The notes beneath the pieces were generated by a model. It searched no databases. It saw nothing but the letters and a program-made list of their open reading frames with translations, and had not been told where the DNA came from. From the NCBI GenBank assembly GCA_963556255.1, contig OY744615.1:23511191-23575190 (forward strand): DNA of 64,000 nucleotides, given 5' to 3'. Source of the DNA: Allolobophora icterica (taxonomy: Eukaryota; Annelida; Clitellata; Crassiclitellata; Lumbricidae). The position numbers and the translations under genes are program-made. Positions 61,601-64,000 of this stretch are shown in pieces. Position 1 is the first letter of the stretch. Each line of letters begins with the position of its first letter.

Positions 61601-63933
61601 GCAGTGCTACTCACCACAATGCAAGTCGTGTTTCGCCAGTGTTCTGACCGATTTTCCATGAAGCCCAGATGGCAACCCACAGATGGCCGAGTCATCCAGA
61701 CGAACATTCACCTCCTTCAGCCAAGTCGCAATCCACTGCAGATGACAGTCGCAGACGAGCAAGTTTGTCTGCAGATCACTAGGAACGTCATAAGCGAGTT
61801 GTTAAGTTACGTAATCACACAGTTATAACGAGTACCCATCAACACCAACATCTGGGCAGGCCACTTGGTGTTGTGGATTGGTTGGCACCATCCAGCACTA
61901 GGCACCATCAAGTTCAATTAGTACCTTGATGGCCGACTATCCTTGGAATACCCTTCACCATCCAGCCTTTTTGATAAATGGGTACCAAAGGAGGTTAACG
62001 AAGGTGTCCAACCATGTCATGTTTGTGCTTGCATAGAAAAATCCTTCAACCTCATCATCATGCATCAGAGTCGTTTTACAAAGACATGTATAACAGCATG
62101 TTTACTTTTACCTTCCCTATTCATCTGAGTTAGAGTTGGTCTATCTGGCAGCTTTTGGCTTAAGTGATGACAAGAACTGATATTGAAGAAACCACTTTTT
62201 ACAAGATTTTTTTACCCAAGAAGAAGCAGTCACATAAGGATACAGTGGTTTTATCAAGCAACTACAGCAGCATTAAATGGACCAAAAGAGTAAACTATTA
62301 AACTCATACGAGTACTTAAAATATTTTTTAAAGTAACCTGAAGAATACAGTGGTTTTTACCAAGAAACTACAGCAGCATTTGGACCTTAAAATACACCAC
62401 CTGCAACTGTTTAAAGGGCATACAAATTGTTTCCTTCTGATGAGATAAAATCAACATAGCACTGTCCATCTGTGAAACTGCAGCAGCCATAATCTCTGAT
62501 GCCAGTGCTTCCTTTAACAGAACACAGTTTATCTAAGGGACAAAGGTTGGAACAGACACAGTCTGACTCAGTAAGACATAAGAGGTTACGAGAAGTGTTG
62601 TAAAACTTGGATTTATGAAGGCTATTCTCTATCTTCAACAGAATCACAAAACGCTAAAGGTTTTGGTGATGAAAAGATCACTCCAGACTCAGAAAGAAAA
62701 CCAGCAATGTGGAAGATGCACTGGTAAAACTGGAAAACACGACTGTTATTTGGAAATATCAGTCTTGTCTTTTCCAGTTCTGACCAAATTGTAATGACTG
62801 TTTTGGGTACCAGTTATGAAAATATTTTAAAGCTTCAAATGAATAACAAAATTCAGACCACTTACAGTTTTGCTAATGCTGGCAAAACATCAAATGTCCC
62901 TGGTTGGATCGTCTGAATAGTTGTTCCAAGAAGATATCTATCAAATCACATAACCAGATAAATCATACAAATATATCAATACACTACATATAATAAAATA
63001 AAGCATAAAATAATGGACAAAAGAATGCTATATTTCGTGTCCTTTGATGCCCAGTTGGGTCAAAAATTTAACAAAAGCATCATAATAAGAAAGTAAAGAA
63101 AAAGATAACATCCAAAATGCAGAAGCTTACTAAACAAAACATAAAGAGAGTTAGAACTGAGCCAGTAGACAAATTAAGGAACATCGATAAAAATTATAGA
63201 CAAAAAGCATAGACACCAGAGAAGATACCATCCAACACAAAATACAATAACAGCAAAAGGAAAAGCACCAGAGAAACATAACAACCAGCATTTCTTCCAG
63301 TTCTATTATTGCCAATCGATGAAACAGGAGATGACAAATTGGAAAAGGATGGAACGACTGATCGTAGAAATGGCAGCGCAGAAGGAATAAAATCAATATT
63401 ACACATCACTGATGGAAGACAAAGTCAGCAGCCTGTACCAAATCAGAGGATATCTCAAATTAGATCTCAGATTATGTTACATCTCATACATAGTTGATCA
63501 TCAACAACTGAATAAGATATTGGTCAGAAGGGTCAAAGAAAACGTGATATACATATCAATACAGAAAACTGTTGTTACAACGCAGAGCATTATAACCCAA
63601 CAGCTGCATTATAACCAAATCTATGTTATCGCTGAATCTAAACTACAAACAAATCAATAACACAACTGGAACTGCCAGCATGTACAACTAAAATCACTCA
63701 AAAATGAAAATCATATGAAAATCAAAACCTAAGCGATCAAAAGTAACGGTATAATCCAAATAAAACTACGGGCCATAAATAATTAAACTATAACGCAAAA
63801 CCTACTCAAATAAAAACTACTCGGTAAATACAAATTCAAACTCTAAATCAATCCTTACAAGAACTGTCTGAAACCACGCTCGATGTCACTGTAACAGTCC
63901 TGGCATACATATTTTGCCAACAGTTGTCTTAGT
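46694..63933 (-). CDS. ADGRA-type adhesion GPCR (GPR123/124/125 group), 5' end outside window
   Basis: ADGRA receptors are surface adhesion GPCRs linked in vertebrates to Wnt and planar-polarity signalling. Exons (minus strand): 63933-63859 (tentative), 62937-62866, 61778-61615, 57582-57029, 56649-56497, 55676-55582, 54893-54689, 54066-53880, 52974-52870, 52412-52309, 52026-51890, 50663-50478, 49606-49424, 48398-46694. GT/AG phases agree throughout, giving about 1,307 residues. Domains in order: LRR (IQTIQPGTFDVLPALAKL), LRRCT (LLVCDCHLQWIATWL), Ig (FQCRATL to GTWKCLVES), hormone-receptor-like (YSWPRTLAGVVQMLPC), GAIN (QDQACSRIVKAV), GPS (CNHLTNFAV), then seven membrane segments. The tail is long, low-complexity and ends in ETCV, a class I PDZ ligand. 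The exon at 54893 may instead end at 54683. A LINE and a MITE sit in the intron between the LRRCT and Ig exons. Confidence 0.92.
48617..48743. repeat. Tandem duplication of about 57 bp in an ADGRA intron
   Basis: CCTTTAATGTTTTTGCCAAG, then CCAAATGCCAGGAAGTACTT, occurs twice, starting near 48619 and 48686, almost without differences. It is a recent duplication just 5' (in gene sense) of the last exon. Confidence 0.88.
48929..49012. repeat. Two-copy 42-bp repeat in an ADGRA intron
   Basis: GTGACGTCAGGCAGTGCTCA and GTGACATCAGGCAGCGCTCA head two adjacent units, each followed by a TACATAATAGAT- or AACATAATAGAT-type segment. Confidence 0.8.
49795..50066. repeat. Tandem repeat, about three irregular units, in an ADGRA intron
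   Basis: CAGTGAAACCACTTGTAAAG with ATGACTACAAATCCAGGAAT recurs at about 49812, 49875 and 49976. Copies of TAGGTCTCCATTCCTGGCAA lie between them. Unit length varies because some units carry an extra AATAGTCCTTCC segment. Confidence 0.88.
50836..51600 (-). mobile_element. LINE 3' fragment in an ADGRA intron
   Basis: Minus-strand coding near 51560-51360 reads RLYILQKRAVRIIAGSPYNS, then LRILQIDQINKLQICEFMFR, then FANNLLPPAF. This is the post-catalytic part of a non-LTR reverse transcriptase. A 3' UTR of about 400 bp follows and ends in a TTGAT-type tail at about 50836-50857. It is 5'-truncated and in the same sense as ADGRA. The tail resembles that of the fragment at 14836-15420. Confidence 0.72.
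53087..53548. mobile_element. Possible worn hAT-like element
   Basis: The left end AGTGCTGTTGATTTATCACC, with ATTAACGCCCGTGATTAACG, and right end GCGATTAAAGATTTAATCAA, with GGGGCAGCTCT, look like degenerate inverted termini. Such 'GCTGT...ATTAACGC' ends are common in hAT-like repeats. No clean target duplication is visible. Confidence 0.3.
54421..54560. repeat. 49-bp tandem repeat, three units, in an ADGRA intron
   Basis: CAGCTACAC starts units at 54421, 54470 and 54519. Each contains CACCATTCGACT, AATTAACCTGTCATTTTC and TTTTTCAG. It lies between the exons at 54893-54689 and 54066-53880. Confidence 0.92.
57704..59272 (-). mobile_element. Non-LTR retrotransposon with long intact reverse transcriptase ORF (RTE-like)
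   Basis: A single open frame of about 520 residues runs on the minus strand. It contains the reverse transcriptase blocks in order: RLKAGKAPGEDNI, NYRGISLLSIPGKVY, EEQAGFRAGRGTIDQ, FIDFKQAFDSVW, GVRQGCGLSP and the catalytic LRFADDIDLVSES. After these come EFVYLGGLITEDGQ, RRLTWFGHVTRMD and SRGRQTKTWMDNV. The frame has no internal stop or frameshift, so this is a recent insertion. The endonuclease domain is missing: the frame opens at a stop just before KWDDPNLNEIV, so it is 5'-truncated. The clade (RTE/BovB-like) is inference. It lies within an ADGRA intron, about 120 bp from the acceptor of the Ig exon. Confidence 0.9.
59280..60600. other. ADGRA intron without recognisable features
   Basis: No additional exon with consistent phase, RNA gene or terminal inverted repeat was recognised. 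Confidence 0.35.
60606..61219. mobile_element. hAT-type MITE (614 bp) in an ADGRA intron
   Basis: Ends CAGAGGTTCTTAACG and GTTAAGAACCTCTG are inverted repeats of the Charlie-like hAT type. Flanking 8-mers AGGCATAG (60598-60605) and AGGTATAG (61220-61227) differ at one base. Subterminal ACGACACACC motifs occur several times near both ends (60646, 61171-61198). No transposase ORF was found. Confidence 0.8.
61830..62860. other. ADGRA intron between LRR and LRRCT exons
   Basis: Short direct repeats are present, for example ACAGTGGTTTTATCAAG-like sequence near 62242 and 62350, each followed by AACTACAGCAGCATT. A cysteine-rich minus-strand ORF near 62411-62647 has no splice-phase fit. No gene was recognised apart from the flanking exons. 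Confidence 0.4.
62940..63855. other. ADGRA intron, AT-rich
   Basis: No feature was recognised between the two most upstream LRR exons. Short ORFs here are not supported. Confidence 0.35.
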
Positions 63934-64000
63934 CTACAGCAAGCAAAAAGATGCAGTATCTATCGCTAGGTAATTATTTGCCTGTGTTTGGAGTACCACT

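Noticed and set aside
62411..62647. Cysteine-rich minus-strand ORF of 78 residues, possibly an extra ADGRA exon or secreted peptide
   Set aside because: No signal peptide, and no flanking AG/GT pair that keeps the ADGRA phase; the adjoining LRR and LRRCT exons already join in phase without it.

Overview
This is invertebrate animal nuclear DNA: long introns with GT/AG boundaries, many microsatellites, and dense LINE, SINE and MITE debris. Three spliced protein-coding genes can be rebuilt exon by exon with consistent reading phase. (1) An innexin gap-junction/hemichannel gene on the minus strand (start codon at 12586, stop at 5723; 4 coding exons, 433 codons before the stop). (2) A HELLS/LSH-type SNF2 chromatin remodeller on the plus strand (29780 to 44271; 19 coding exons, 947 residues). 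(3) An adhesion GPCR of the ADGRA (GPR123/124/125) group on the minus strand (46694 to at least 63933), whose 5' end lies beyond the right edge. A true innexin together with ADGRA and HELLS genes points to a protostome, most likely a spiralian/lophotrochozoan. That placement is inference; the species cannot be named from this window.

Layout. 1-5700 holds LINE remnants, a hAT-type MITE and simple repeats. 5.7-12.7 kb is the innexin gene; its introns carry a 20-bp minisatellite, a MITE, a tRNA-derived SINE, (GGAT)n, and an inverted fragment of a 59-bp satellite. 12.7-18 kb has no recognisable host gene and holds LINE remnants. 18.06-23.13 kb is a satellite array whose core (19.1-21.9 kb) is about 47 copies of a 59-bp unit. 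23.1-29.7 kb is repeats, a degraded LINE and a nested fold-back element close to the 5' end of HELLS. 29.8-44.3 kb is HELLS, and 44.3-46.7 kb is a short intergenic gap with MITEs between two convergent genes. 46.7-64 kb is ADGRA, with a LINE bearing a long uninterrupted reverse-transcriptase ORF in one intron and a hAT MITE in the same intron.

The three genes have unrelated roles (intercellular channel, chromatin remodelling and DNA-methylation support, adhesion signalling); nothing suggests a shared pathway. The most unusual non-genic feature is the 59-bp satellite. Its most constant segment, read on the minus strand, matches the nuclear-receptor extended half-site TNAAGGTCA in both young and diverged copies. 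A short inverted copy lies in innexin intron 1 and a diverged block lies about 460 bp upstream of the HELLS start codon. A second feature of note is a TWA-target-site MITE family, one copy of which still has an open protein-like interior.
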